From positions 744,001 through 808,000 of the forward strand of contig NW_027478531.1 of assembly GCF_051014685.1 (NCBI RefSeq): a stretch of DNA of 64,000 nucleotides, written 5' to 3'. Source of the DNA: Ptiloglossa arizonensis. Its lineage: Eukaryota; Arthropoda; Insecta; Hymenoptera; Colletidae. Positions 36,310 through 48,968 of this stretch are shown piece by piece (position 1 is the stretch's first letter; every line of letters begins with the position of its first letter). The notes below the pieces were generated by a model, which saw only the letters and a program-made list of their open reading frames with translations, did no database searches and was not told where the DNA came from. A program made the translations under genes and the position numbers.

Positions 36310-38430
36310 CGTACTTTTCCCCTAGGCCGTTCTAGTTACTCGTTTCGAGCATCAGAACTGCGAAAATTTTGAGTTTCTCAAGCGTTTCTTATCTCCAAAC
36401 TGCCATATCTCGCGAACGGATTGATCAATCCGCAAAATTTCTGTTGCATCTGAAAGTAGAAACTCGCCCGATTACAACGGTAGGTGTAGTTTTCCCCTAG
36501 GCCGTTCCAGTTATTCATTTCGAGCATCAGAACTGCGAAAATTTTGAGTTTCTCCAGCGTTTCTTACCTCCAAACTGCCATATCTCGCGAACGGATTGAC
36601 CAATCCGCAAAATTTCTGTTGCATCTAAAAGTAGAAACTCGCCCGATTACAGCGGTATGCGTACTTTTCCCCTAGGCCGTTCTAGTTACTCGTTTCGAGC
36701 ATCAGAACTGCGAAAATTTTGAGTTTCTCAAGCGGTTCTTATCTCCAAACTGCCATATCTCGCGAACGGATTGATCAATCCGCAAAATTTCTGTTGCATC
36801 TGAAAGTAGAAACTCGCCCGATTACAACGGTAGGTGTAGTTTTCCCCTAGGCGGTTCCAGTTATTCATTTCGAGCATCAGAACTGCGAAAATTTTGAGTT
36901 TCTCAAGCGTTCCTTATCTCCAAACTGCCATATCTCGCGAACGGATTGATCAATCCGCAAAATTTCTGTTGCATCTGAAAGTAGAAACTCGCCCGATTAC
37001 AACGGTATGCGCACTTTTCCCCTAGGCGGTTCTAGTTATTCGTTTCGAGCATCAGAACTGCGAAAATTTTGTGTTTCTCAAGCGTTTCTTATCTCCAAAC
37101 TGCCATATCTCGCGAACGGATTGATCAATCCGCAAAATTTCTGTTGCATCTGAAAGTAGAAACTCGCCCGATTACAACGGTATGCGCACTTTTCCCCTAG
37201 GCGGTTCTAGTTATTCGTGTCGAGCATCAGAAGTGCGAAAATTCTGAGTTTCTCAAGCGTTGCTTACTTCCAAACTGCCATATCTCGCGAACGGATTGAT
37301 CAATCCGCAAAATTTCTGTTGCATCTGAAAGTAGAAACTCGCCCGATTACAACGGTAGGTGTAGTTTTCCCCTAGGGCGTTCCAGTTATTCATTTCGAGC
37401 ATCAGAACTGCGAAAATTTTGAGTTTCTCAAGCGTTTCTTATCTCCAAACTGCCATATCTCGCGAACGGATTGATCAATCCGCAAAATTTCTGTTGCATC
37501 TGAAAGTAGAAACTCGCCCGATTACAACGGTATGCGCACTTTTCCCCTAGGCCGTTCTAGTTATTCGTGTCGAGCATCAGAACTGCGAAAATTTTGAGTT
37601 TCTCAAGCGTTTCTTATCTCCAAACTGCCATATCTCGCGAACGGATTGATCAATCCGCAAAATTTCTGTTGCATCTGAAAGAAGAAACTCGCCCGATTAC
37701 AACGGTATGCGCACTTGTCCCCTAGGCGGTTCTAGTTATTCGTTTCGTGCATCAGAACTGCGAAAATTCTGAGTTTCTCAAGCGTTTCTTATTTCCAAAC
37801 TGCCATATCTCGCGAACGGATTGATCAATCCGCAAAATTTCTGTTGCATCTGAAAGTAGAAACTCGCCCGATTACAACGGTAGGTGTAGTTTTCCCCTAG
37901 GCCGTTCCAGTTATTCATTTCGAGCATCAGAACTGCGAAAATTTTGAGTTTCTCAAGCGTTTCTTACCTCCAAACTGCCATATCTCGCGAACGGATTGAC
38001 CAATCCGCAAAATTTCTGTTGCATCTAAAAGTAGAAACTCGCCCGATTACAGCGGTATGCGTACTTTTCCCCTAGGCCGTTCTAGTTACTCGTTTCGAGC
38101 ATCAGAACTGCGAAAATTTTGAGTTTCTCAAGCGTTTCTTATCTCCAAACTGCCATATCTCGCGAACGGATTGATCAATCCGCAAAATTTCTGTTGCATC
38201 TGAAAGTAGAAACTCGCCCGATTACAACGGTGTGCGCACTTATCCCCTAGGCGGTTCTAGTTATTCGTTTCGAGCATCAGAACTGCGAAAATTTTGAGTT
38301 TCTCTAGCGTTTCTTAAATCCAAACGGCCATATCTCGCGAACGGATTGACCAATCCGCATGATTTCTGTTGCATCTGAAAACAGAAACTCGCCCGATTAC
38401 AACGGTATGCACACTTTTACACTAGGCCGT
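36310..38430 (-). repeat. 12-monomer unit of a 22-mer repeat, copy 1
   Basis: Matches 40160-42280 with an offset of 3,850 bp (22 monomers): TCTCCAGCG at 36551 and 40401, TCTCTAGCG at 38301 and 42151. Other shared markers are GTTCCAGTTATTCATTTCG, TTACAGCGG, TTTTGTGTTTC, AGAAGTGCG with AATTCTGAG, GCGTTGCTTACTTCC, GAAAGAAGAAAC with GCACTTGTCCC, ACTTATCCCC, and GCACACTTTTACACTAGG. In this region the GTAGGTGTAG box goes with the GATCAAT centre, unlike most of the 7.6-33 kb part. Confidence 0.82.
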
Positions 38431-40159
38431 TCTAGTTACTCGTTTCGAGCATCAGAACTGCGAAAATTTTGAGTTTCTCAAGCGTTTCTTATCTCCAAAC
38501 TGCCATATCTCGCGAACGGATTGATCAATCCGCAAAATTTCTGTTGCATCTGAAAGTAGAAACTCGCCCGATTACAACGGTAGGTGTAGTTTTCCCCTAG
38601 GCCGTTCCAGTTATTCATTTCGAGCATCAGAACTGCGAAAATTTTGAGTTTCTCCAGCGTTTCTTACCTCCAAACTGCCATATCTCGCGAACGGATTGAC
38701 CAATCCGCAAAATTTCTGTTGCATCTAAAAGTAGAAACTCGCCCGATTACAGCGGTATGCGTACTTTTCCCCTAGGCCGTTCTAGTTACTCGTTTCGAGC
38801 ATCAGAACTGCGAAAATTTTGAGTTTCTCAAGCGTTTCTTATCTCCAAACTGCCATATCTCGCGAACGGATTGATCAATCCGCAAAATTTCTGTTGCATC
38901 TGAAAGTAGAAACTCGCCCGATTACAACGGTAGGTGTAGTTTTCCCCTAGGCGGTTCCAGTTATTCATTTCGAGCATCAGAACTGCGAAAATTTTGAGTT
39001 TCTCAAGCGTTTCTTATCTCCAAACTGCCATATCTCGCGAACGGATTGATCAATCCGCAAAATTTCTGTTGCATCTGAAAGTAGAAACTCGCCCGATTAC
39101 AACGGTAGGTGTAGTTTTCCCCTAGGCCGTTCCAGTTATTCATTTCGAGCATCAGAACTGCGAAAATTTTGAGTTTCTCAAGCGTTTCTTATCTCCAAAC
39201 TGCCATATCTCGCGAACGGATTGATCAATCCGCAAAATTTCTGTTGCATCTGAAAGTAGAAACTCGCCCGATTACAACGGTAGGTGTAGTTTTCCCCTAG
39301 GCGGTTCCAGTTATTCATTTCGAGCATCAGAACTGCGAAAATTTTGAGTTTCTCAAGCGTTTCTTATCTCCAAACTGCCATATCTCGCGAACGGATTGAT
39401 CAATCCGCAAAATTTCTGTTGCATCTGAAAGTAGAAACTCGCCCGATTACAACGGTATGCGCACTTTTCCCCTAGGCGGTTCTAGTTATTCGTTTCGAGC
39501 ATCAGAACTGCGAAAATTTTGTGTTTCTCAAGCGTTTCTTATCTCCAAACTGCCATATCTCGCGAACGGATTGATCAATCCGCAAAATTTCTGTTGCATC
39601 TGAAAGTAGAAGCTCGCCCGATTACAACGGTATGCGCACTTTTCCCCTAGGCGGTTCTAGTTATTCGTGTCGAGCATCAGACGTGCGAAAATTCTGAGTT
39701 TCTCAAGCGTTGCTTACTTCCAAACTGCCATATCTCGCGAACGGATTGATCAATCCGCAAAATTTCTGTTGCATCTGAAAGTAGAAACTCGCCCGATTAC
39801 AACGGTAGGTGTAGTTTTCCCCTAGGGCGTTCCAGTTATTCATTTCGAGCATCAGAACTGCGAAAATTTTGAGTTTCTCAAGCGTTTCTTATCTCCAAAC
39901 TGCCATATCTCGCGAACGGATTGATCAATCCGCAAAATTTCTGTTGCATCTGAAAGTAGAAACTCGCCCGATTACAACGGTATGCGCACTTTTCCCCTAG
40001 GCCGTTCTAGTTATTCGTGTCGAGCATCAGAACTGCGAAAATTTTGAGTTTCTCTAGCGTTTCTTAAATCCAAACGGCCATATCTCGCGAACGGATTGAC
40101 CAATCCGCATGATTTCTGTTGCATCTGAAAATAGAAACTCGCCCGATTACAACGGTATG
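38431..40159 (-). repeat. 10-monomer unit between the two 12-monomer units
   Basis: TCTCCAGCG recurs at 38651 (2,100 bp after 36551, 1,750 bp before 40401) and TCTCTAGCG at 40051 (1,750 bp after 38301, 2,100 bp before 42151). The stretch is therefore a shorter relative of the flanking 12-mers. It contains alternating GCGGTTCCAG and CCGTTCCAG monomers (near 38950, 39125, 39300) not seen in that number in the neighbours, plus AGTAGAAGCTCG and CAGACGTGCG as private changes near 39608 and 39680. Confidence 0.78.
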
Positions 40160-42280
40160 CACACTTTTACACTAGGCCGTTCTAGTTACTCGTTTCGAGC
40201 ATCAGAACTGCGAAAATTTTGAGTTTCTCAAGCGTTTCTTATCTCCAAACTGCCATATCTCGCGAACGGATTGATCAATCCGCAAAATTTCTGTTGCATC
40301 TGAAAGTAGAAACTCGCCCGATTACAACGGTAGGTGTAGTTTTCCCCTAGGCCGTTCCAGTTATTCATTTCGAGCATCAGAACTGCGAAAATTTTGAGTT
40401 TCTCCAGCGTTTCTTACCTCCAAACTGCCATATCTCGCGAACGGATTGACCAATCCGCAAAATTTCTGTTGCATCTAAAAGTAGAAACTCGCCCGATTAC
40501 AGCGGTATGCGTACTTTTCCCCTAGGCCGTTCTAGTTACTCGTTTCGAGCATCAGAACTGCGAAAATTTTGAGTTTCTCAAGCGTTTCTTATCTCCAAAC
40601 TGCCATATCTCGCGAACGGATTGATCAATCCGCAAAATTTCTGTTGCATCTGAAAGTAGAAACTCGCCCGATTACAACGGTAGGTGTAGTTTTCCCCTAG
40701 GCGGTTCCAGTTATTCATTTCGAGCATCAGAACTGCGAAAATTTTGAGTTTCTCAAGCGTTTCTTATCTCCAAACTGCCATATCTCGCGAACGGATTGAT
40801 CAATCCGCAAAATTTCTGTTGCATCTGAAAGTAGAAACTCGCCCGATTACAACGGTATGCGCACTTTTCCCCTAGGCGGTTCTAGTTATTCGTTTCGAGC
40901 ATCAGAACTGCGAAAATTTTGTGTTTCTCAAGCGTTTCTTATCTCCAAACTGCCATATCTCGCGAACGGATTGATCAATCCGCAAAATTTCTGTTGCATC
41001 TGAAAGTAGAAACTCGCCCGATTACAACGGTATGCGCACTTTTCCCCTAGGCGGTTCTAGTTATTCGTGTCGAGCATCAGAAGTGCGAAAATTCTGAGTT
41101 TCTCAAGCGTTGCTTACTTCCAAACTGCCATATCTCGCGAACGGATTGATCAATCCGCAAAATTTCTGTTGCATCTGAAAGTAGAAACTCGCCCGATTAC
41201 AACGGTAGGTGTAGTTTTCCCCTAGGGCGTTCCAGTTATTCATTTCGAGCATCAGAACTGCGAAAATTTTGAGTTTCTCAAGCGTTTCTTATCTCCAAAC
41301 TGCCATATCTCGCGAACGGATTGATCAATCCGCAAAATTTCTGTTGCATCTGAAAGTAGAAACTCGCCCGATTACAACGGTATGCGCACTTTTCCCCTAG
41401 GCCGTTCTAGTTATTCGTGTCGAGCATCAGAACTGCGAAAATTTTGAGTTTCTCAAGCGTTTCTTATCTCCAAACTGCCATATCTCGCGAACGGATTGAT
41501 CAATCCGCAAAATTTCTGTTGCATCTGAAAGAAGAAACTCGCCCGATTACAACGGTATGCGCACTTGTCCCCTAGGCGGTTCTAGTTATTCGTTTCGTGC
41601 ATCAGAACTGCGAAAATTCTGAGTTTCTCAAGCGTTTCTTATTTCCAAACTGCCATATCTCGCGAACGGATTGATCAATCCGCAAAATTTCTATTGCATC
41701 TGAAAGTAGAAACTCGCCCGATTACAACGGTAGGTGTAGTTTTCCCCTAGGCCGTTCCAGTTATTCATTTCGAGCATCAGAACTGCGAAAATTTTGAGTT
41801 TCTCAAGCGTTTCTTACCTCCAAACTGCCATATCTCGCGAACGGATTGACCAATCCGCAAAATTTCTGTTGCATCTAAAAGTAGAAACTCGCCCGATTAC
41901 AGCGGTATGCGTACTTTTCCCCTAGGCCGTTCTAGTTACTCGTTTCGAGCATCAGAACTGCGAAAATTTTGAGTTTCTCAAGCGTTTCTTATCTCCAAAC
42001 TGCCATATCTCGCGAACGGATTGATCAATCCGCAAAATTTCTGTTGCATCTGAAAGTAGAAACTCGCCCGATTACAACGGTATGCGCACTTATCCCCTAG
42101 GCGGTTCTAGTTATTCGTTTCGAGCATCAGAACTGCGAAAATTTTGAGTTTCTCTAGCGTTTCTTAAATCCAAACGGCCATATCTCGCGAACGGATTGAC
42201 CAATCCGCATGATTTCTGTTGCATCTGAAAATAGAAACTCGCCCGATTACAACGGTATGCACACTTTTACACTAGGCCGT
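40160..42280 (-). repeat. 12-monomer unit of a 22-mer repeat, copy 2
   Basis: Second copy of 36310-38430. Differences seen are TTTCTATTGC near 41690 and GGTATGCGCACTTATCC where copy 1 has GGTGTGCGCACTTATCC. The match ends near 42285, where GTCATTCG replaces GTTACTCG. Confidence 0.82.
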
Positions 42281-42670
42281 TCTAGTCATTCGTTTCGAGC
42301 ATCAGAACTGCGAAAATTTTGAGTTGCTCAAGCGTTTCTTATCTCCAATCTGCCATATCTCGCGAACGGATTGACCAATCCGCAAAATTTCTGTTGCATC
42401 TGAATGTAGAAACTCGCCCGATTACAACGGTATGCGCACTTTTCCCCTAGGCGGTTCTAGTTATTCGTTTCGAGCATCAGAACTGCGAAAATTTTGAGTT
42501 TCTCAAGCGTTTCTTACCTCCAAACTGCCATATCTCGCGAACGGATTGACCAATCCGCAAAATTTCTGTTGCATCTGAAAGTAGAAACTCGCCCGATTAC
42601 AACGGTAGGTGTAGTTTTCCCCTAGGCCGTTCTAGTTATTCGTTTCGAGCATCAGAACTGCGAAAATTTG
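42281..42670 (-). repeat. Transition monomers before the 42.7-64 kb family
   Basis: Two monomers with private bases GAGTTGCTC, CCAATCTGCC and CTGAATGTAG, leading into the first copy of the terminal higher-order family. Entirely satellite. Confidence 0.7.
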
Positions 42671-45119
42671 GAGTTTCTCAAGCGTTTCTTACATCCAAAC
42701 TGCCATATCTCGCGAACGGATTGACCAATCCGCAAAATTTCTGTTGCATCTGAAAGTAGAAACTCGCCCGATTACAACGGTATGCGCACTTTTCCCCTAG
42801 GCCGTTCTAGTTATTCGTGTCGAGCATCAGAACTGCGAAAATTTTGAGTTCCTCAAGCGTTTCTTATCTCCAAACTGCCATATCTCGCGAACGGATTGAT
42901 CAATCCGCAAAATTTCTGTTGCATCTGAAAGTAGAAACTCGCCCGATTACAACGGTATGCGCACTTTTCCCCTAGGCCGTTCTAGTTATTCGTGTCGAGC
43001 ATCAGAACTGCGAAAATTTTGAGTTTCTCAAGCGTTTCTTATTTCCAAACTGCCATATCTCGCGAACGGATTGATCAATCCGCAAAATTTCTGTTGCATC
43101 TGAAAGTAGAAACTCGCCCGATTACAACGGTATGCGCACTTTTCCCCTAGGCCGTTCTAGTTATTCGTGTCGAATATCAGAACTGCGAAAATTTTGAGTT
43201 TCTCAAGCGTTTCTTATCTCCAAACTGCCATATGTCGCGAACGGATTGATCAATCCGCAAAATTTCTGTTGCATCTGAAAGTAGAAACTCGCCCGATTAC
43301 AACGCTATGCGCACTTTTCCCCTAGGCGGTTCTAGTTATTCGTTTCGAGCATCAGAACTGCGAAAATTTTGAGTTTCTCAAGCGTTTCTTACCTTCAAAC
43401 TGGCATATCTCGCGAACAGATTGACCAATCCGCAAAATTTCTGTTGCATCTGAAAGTAGAAACTCGCCCGATTGCAACGGTAGGTGTAGTTTTCCCCTAG
43501 GCCGTTCTAGTTATTCGTTTCGAGCATCAGAACTGCGAAAATTTGGAGTTTCTCAAGCGTTTCTTACTTCCAAACTGCCATATCTCGCGAACGGATTGAC
43601 CAATCCGCAAAATTTCTGTTGCATCTGAAGTAGAAACTCGCCCGATTACAACGGTATGCGCACTTTTCCCCTAGGCCGTTCTAGTTATTCGTGTCGAGCA
43701 TCAGAACTGCGAAAATTTTGAGTTCCTCAAGCGTTTCTTATCTCCAAACTGCCATATCTCGCGAACGGATTGATCAATCCGCAAAATTTCTGTTGCATCT
43801 GAAAGTAGAAACTCGCCCGATTACAACGGTATGCGCACTTTTCCCCTAGGCGGTTCTAGTTATTCGTTTCGTGCATCAGAACTGCGAAAATTTTGAGTTT
43901 GTCAAGCGTTTCTTACCTCCAAACTGTCATATCTCGCGAACGGATTGACCAATCCGCAAAATTTCTGTTGCATCTAAAAGTAGAAACTCGCCCGATTACA
44001 ACGGTATGCGCACTTTTCCCCTAGGCGGTTCTAGTTATTCGTTTCGAGCATCAGAACTGCGAAAATTTTGAGTTTCTCAAGCCTTTCTTATTTCCAAACT
44101 GCCATATCTAGCGAACGGATTGATCAATCCGCAAAATTTCTGTTGCATCTGAAAGTAGAATCTCGCCCGATTACAACGGTATGCGCACTTTTCCCCTAGG
44201 CGGTTCTAGTTATTCGTTTCGTGCATCAGAACTGCGAAAATGTTGAGTTTCTCAAGCGTTTCTTACCTCCAAACTGTCATATCTTGCGAACGGATTGACC
44301 AATCCGCAAAATTTCTGTTGCATCTGAAAGTAGAAACTCGCCCGATTACAACGGTAGGTATAGTTTTCCCCTAGGCCGTTCTAGTTATTCGTGTCGAGCA
44401 TCAGAAATGCGAAAATTTTGAGTTTCTCAAGCGTTTCTTACCTCCAAACTGCCATATCTCGCGAACGGATTGACCAATCCGCAAAATTTCTGTTGCATCT
44501 GAAAGTAGAAACTCGCCCGATTACAACGGTATGCGCACTTTTCCCCTAGGCCGTTCTAGTTATTCGTGTCGAGCATTAGAACTGCGAAAATTTTGAGTTT
44601 CTCAAGCGTTTCTTATTTCCAAACTGCCATATCTCGCGAACGGATTGATCAATCCGCAAAATTTCTGTTGCATCTGAAAGTAGAAACTCGCCCGATTGCA
44701 ACGGTATGCGCACTTTTCCCCTAGGCCGTTCTAGTTATTCGTGTCGAGCATCAGAACTGCGAAAATTTTGAGTTTCTCAAGCGTTTCTTATCTCCAAACT
44801 GCCATATGTCTCGAACGGATTGATCAATCCGCAAAATTTCTGTTGCATCTGAAAGTAGAAACTCGCCCGATTACAACGCTATGCGCACTTTTCCCCTAGG
44901 CGGTTCTAGTTATTCGTTTCGAGCATCAGAACTGCGAAAATTTTGAGTTTCTCAAGCGTTTCTTACCTCCAAACTGCCATATCTCGCGAACGGATTGACC
45001 AATCCGCAAAATTTCTGTTGCATCTGAAAGTAGAAACTCGCCCGATTACAACGGTAGGTGTAGTTTTCCCCTAGGCCGTTCTAGTTATTCGTTTCGAGCA
45101 TCAGAACTGCGAAAATTTG
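42671..45119 (-). repeat. Terminal higher-order family, copy 1 (14 monomers, 2,449 bp)
   Basis: The copy is defined from the anchor GGAGTTTCTCAAGCG followed by TTACATCC to the next such anchor at 45120. In order it shows GAGTTCCTC, TTATTTCC, GTGTCGAATATCAG, ATATGTCGCG, ACCTTCAAACTGGC, CCCGATTGCAACGG, the 174-bp monomer with CTGAAGTAG (43621), TTTGTCAAGCG with CTAAAAG, CTCAAGCC with ATCTAGCG (44108), AAAATGTTG, GCATTAGAAC and ATATGTCTCG. Its length is 14 x 175 minus the one lost base. Confidence 0.85.
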
Positions 45120-48100
45120 GAGTTTCTCAAGCGTTTCTTACATCCAAACTGCCATATCTCGCGAACGGATTGACCAATCCGCAAAATTTCTGTTGCATCT
45201 GAAAGTAGAAACTCGCCCGATTACAACGGTATGCGCACTTTTCCCCTAGGCCGTTCTAGTTATTCGTGTCGAGCATCAGAACTGCGAAAATTTTGAGTTC
45301 CTCAAGCGTTTCTTATCTCCAAACTGCCATATCTCGCGAACGGATTGATCAATCCGCAAAATTTCTGTTGCATCTGAAAGTAGAAACTCGCCCGATTACA
45401 ACGGTATGCGCACTTTTCCCCTAGGCCGTTCTAGTTATTCGTGTCGAGCATCAGAACTGCGAAAATTTTGAGTTTCTCAAGCGTTTCTTATTTCCAAACT
45501 GCCATATCTCGCGAACGGATTGATCAATCCGCAAAATTTCTGTTGCATCTGAAAGTAGAAACTCGCCCGATTACAACGGTATGCGCACTTTTCCCCTAGG
45601 CCGTTCTAGTTATTCGTGTCGAATATCAGAACTGCGAAAATTTTGAGTTTCTCAAGCGTTTCTTATCTCCAAACTGCCATATGTCGCGAACGGATTGATC
45701 AATCCGCAAAATTTCTGTTGCATCTGAAAGTAGAAACTCGCCCGATTACAACGCTATGCGCACTTTTCCCCTAGGCGGTTCTAGTTATTCGTTTCGAGCA
45801 TCAGAACTGCGAAAATTTTGAGTTTCTCAAGCGTTTCTTACCTTCAAACTGGCATATCTCGCGAACGGATTGACCAATCCGCAAAATTTCTGTTGCATCT
45901 GAAAGTAGAAACTCGCCCGATTGCAACGGTAGGTGTAGTTTTCCCCTAGGCCGTTCTAGTTATTCGTTTCGAGCATCAGAACTGCGAAAATTTGGAGTTT
46001 CTCAAGCGTTTCTTATCTCCAAACTGCCATATCTCGCGAACGGATTGATCAATCCGCAAAATTTCTGTTGCATCTGAAAGTAGAAACTCGCCCGATTACA
46101 ACGGTATGCGCACTTTTCCCCTAGGCGGTTCTAGTTATTCGTTTCGTGCATCAGAACCGCGAAAATTTTGAGTTTGTCAAGCGTTTCTTACCTCCAAACT
46201 GTCATATCTCGCGAACGGATTGACCAATCCGCAAAATTTCTGTTGCATCTAAAAGTAGAAACTCGCCCGATTACAACGGTATGCGCACTTTTCCCCTAGG
46301 CGGTTCTAGTTATTCGTTTCGAGCATCAGAACTGCGAAAATTTTGAGTTTCTCAAGCCTTTCTTATTTCCAAACTGCCATATCTAGCGAACGGATTGATC
46401 AATCCGCAAAATTTCTGTTGCATCTGAAAGTAGAATCTCGCCCGATTACAACGGTATGCGCACTTTTCCCCTAGGCGGTTCTAGTTATTCGTTTCGTGCA
46501 TCAGAACTGCGAAAATGTTGAGTTTCTCAAGCGTTTCTTACCTCCAAACTGTCATATCTTGCGAACGGATTGACCAATCCGCAAAATTTCTGTTGCATCT
46601 GAAAGTAGAAACTCGCCCGATTACAACGGTAGGTATAGTTTTCCCCTAGGCCGTTCTAGTTATTCGTGTCGAGCATCAGAAATGCGAAAATTTTGAGTTT
46701 CTCAAGCGTTTCTTACCTCCAAACTGCCATATCTCGCGAACGGATTGACCAATCCGCAAAATTTCTGTTGCATCTGAAAGTAGAAACTCGCCCGATTACA
46801 ACGGTATGCGCACTTTTCCCCTAGGCCGTTCTAGTTATTCGTGTCGAGCATTAGAACTGCGAAAATTTTGAGTTTCTCAAGCGTTTCTTATTTCCAAACT
46901 GCCATATCTCGCGAACGGATTGATCAATCCGCAAAATTTCTGTTGCATCTGAAAGTAGAAACTCGCCCGATTGCAACGGTATGCGCACTTTTCCCCTAGG
47001 CCGTTCTAGTTATTCGTGTCGAGCATCAGAACTGCGAAAATTTTGAGTTTCTCAAGCGTTTCTTATCTCCAAACTGCCATATGTCTCGAACGGATTGATC
47101 AATCCGCAAAATTTCTGTTGCATCTGAAAGTAGAAACTCGCCCGATTACAACGCTATGCGCACTTTTCCCCTAGGCGGTTCTAGTTATTCGTTTCGAGCA
47201 CCAGAACTGCGAAAATTTTGAGTTTCTCAAGCGTTTCTTACCTTCAAACTGGCATATCTCGCGAACAGATTGACCAATCCGCAAAATTTCTGTTGCATCT
47301 GAAAGTAGAAACTCGCCCGATTGCAACGGTAGGTGTAGTTTTCCCCTAGGCCGTTCTAGTTATTCGTTTCGAGCATCAGAACTGCGAAAATTTGGAGTTT
47401 CTCAAGCGTTTCTTACTTCCAAACTGCCATATCTCGCGAACGGATTGACCAATCCGCAAAATTTCTGTTGCATCTGAAGTAGAAACTCGCCCGATTACAA
47501 CGGTATGCGCACTTTTCCCCTAGGCCGTTCTAGTTATTCGTGTCGAGCATCAGAACTGCGAAAATTTTGAGTTCCTCAAGCGTTTCTTATCTCCAAACTG
47601 CCATATCTCGCGAACGGATTGATCAATCCGCAAAATTTCTGTTGCATCTGAAAGTAGAAACTCGCCCGATTACAACGGTATGCGCACTTTTCCCCTAGGC
47701 GGTTCTAGTTATTCGTTTCGTGCATCAGAACTGCGAAAATTTTGAGTTTGTCAAGCGTTTCTTACCTCCAAACTGTCATATCTCGCGAACGGATTGACCA
47801 ATCCGCAAAATTTCTGTTGCATCTAAAAGTAGAAACTCGCCCGATTACAACGGTATGCGCACTTTTCCCCTAGGCGGTTCTAGTTATTCGTTTCGAGCAT
47901 CAGAACTGCGAAAATTTTGAGTTTCTCAAGCCTTTCTTATTTCCAAACTGCCATATCTAGCGAACGGATTGATCAATCCGCAAAATTTCTGTTGCATCTG
48001 AAAGTAGAATCTCGCCCGATTACAACGGTATGCGCACTTTTCCCCTAGGCGGTTCTAGTTATTCGTTTCGTGCATCAGAACTGCGAAAATGTTGAGTTTC

Positions 48101-48968
48101 TCAAGCGTTTCTTACCTCCAAACTGTCATATCTTGCGAACGGATTGACCAATCCGCAAAATTTCTGTTGCATCTGAAAGTAGAAACTCGCCCGATTACAA
48201 CGGTAGGTATAGTTTTCCCCTAGGCCGTTCTAGTTATTCGTGTCGAGCATCAGAAATGCGAAAATTTTGAGTTTCTCAAGCGTTTCTTACCTCCAAACTG
48301 CCATATCTCGCGAACGGATTGACCAATCCGCAAAATTTCTGTTGCATCTGAAAGTAGAAACTCGCCCGATTACAACGGTATGCGCACTTTTCCCCTAGGC
48401 CGTTCTAGTTATTCGTGTCGAGCATTAGAACTGCGAAAATTTTGAGTTTCTCAAGCGTTTCTTATTTCCAAACTGCCATATCTCGCGAACGGATTGATCA
48501 ATCCGCAAAATTTCTGTTGCATCTGAAAGTAGAAACTCGCCCGATTGCAACGGTATGCGCACTTTTCCCCTAGGCCGTTCTAGTTATTCGTGTCGAGCAT
48601 CAGAACTGCGAAAATTTTGAGTTTCTCAAGCGTTTCTTATCTCCAAACTGCCATATGTCTCGAACGGATTGATCAATCCGCAAAATTTCTGTTGCATCTG
48701 AAAGTAGAAACTCGCCCGATTACAACGCTATGCGCACTTTTCCCCTAGGCGGTTCTAGTTATTCGTTTCGAGCATCAGAACTGCGAAAATTTTGAGTTTC
48801 TCAAGCGTTTCTTACCTCCAAACTGCCATATCTCGCGAACGGATTGACCAATCCGCAAAATTTCTGTTGCATCTGAAAGTAGAAACTCGCCCGATTACAA
48901 CGGTAGGTGTAGTTTTCCCCTAGGCCGTTCTAGTTATTCGTTTCGAGCATCAGAACTGCGAAAATTTG
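45120..48968 (-). repeat. Terminal higher-order family, copy 2 (22 monomers, 3,849 bp)
   Basis: Anchor to anchor 3,849 bp. It is longer because part of the unit is present twice: the ATCTAGCG marker occurs at 46383 and 47957. The first pass lacks the 174-bp monomer, which is replaced by a fused monomer near 46001-46015; the second pass has it at 47470. Its second ACCTTCAAACTGGC monomer carries CGAACAGATT (near 47265), as copy 1 does, against CGAACGGATT in copies 3 and later. Confidence 0.85.
45950..46130 (-). repeat. Fused (recombinant) monomer
   Basis: This monomer starts like the type TTTGGAGTTTCTC, which elsewhere continues TTACTTCC, GACCAAT and CTGAAGTAG. It finishes like the following type, TTATCTCC with GATCAAT. 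The switch lies within 46001-46015, where both parents read CTCAAGCGTTTCTTA. One monomer has been removed exactly in register, shortening that pass of the unit from 14 to 13 monomers (ATCTAGCG markers 44108 and 46383 are 2,275 bp apart). Confidence 0.8.
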
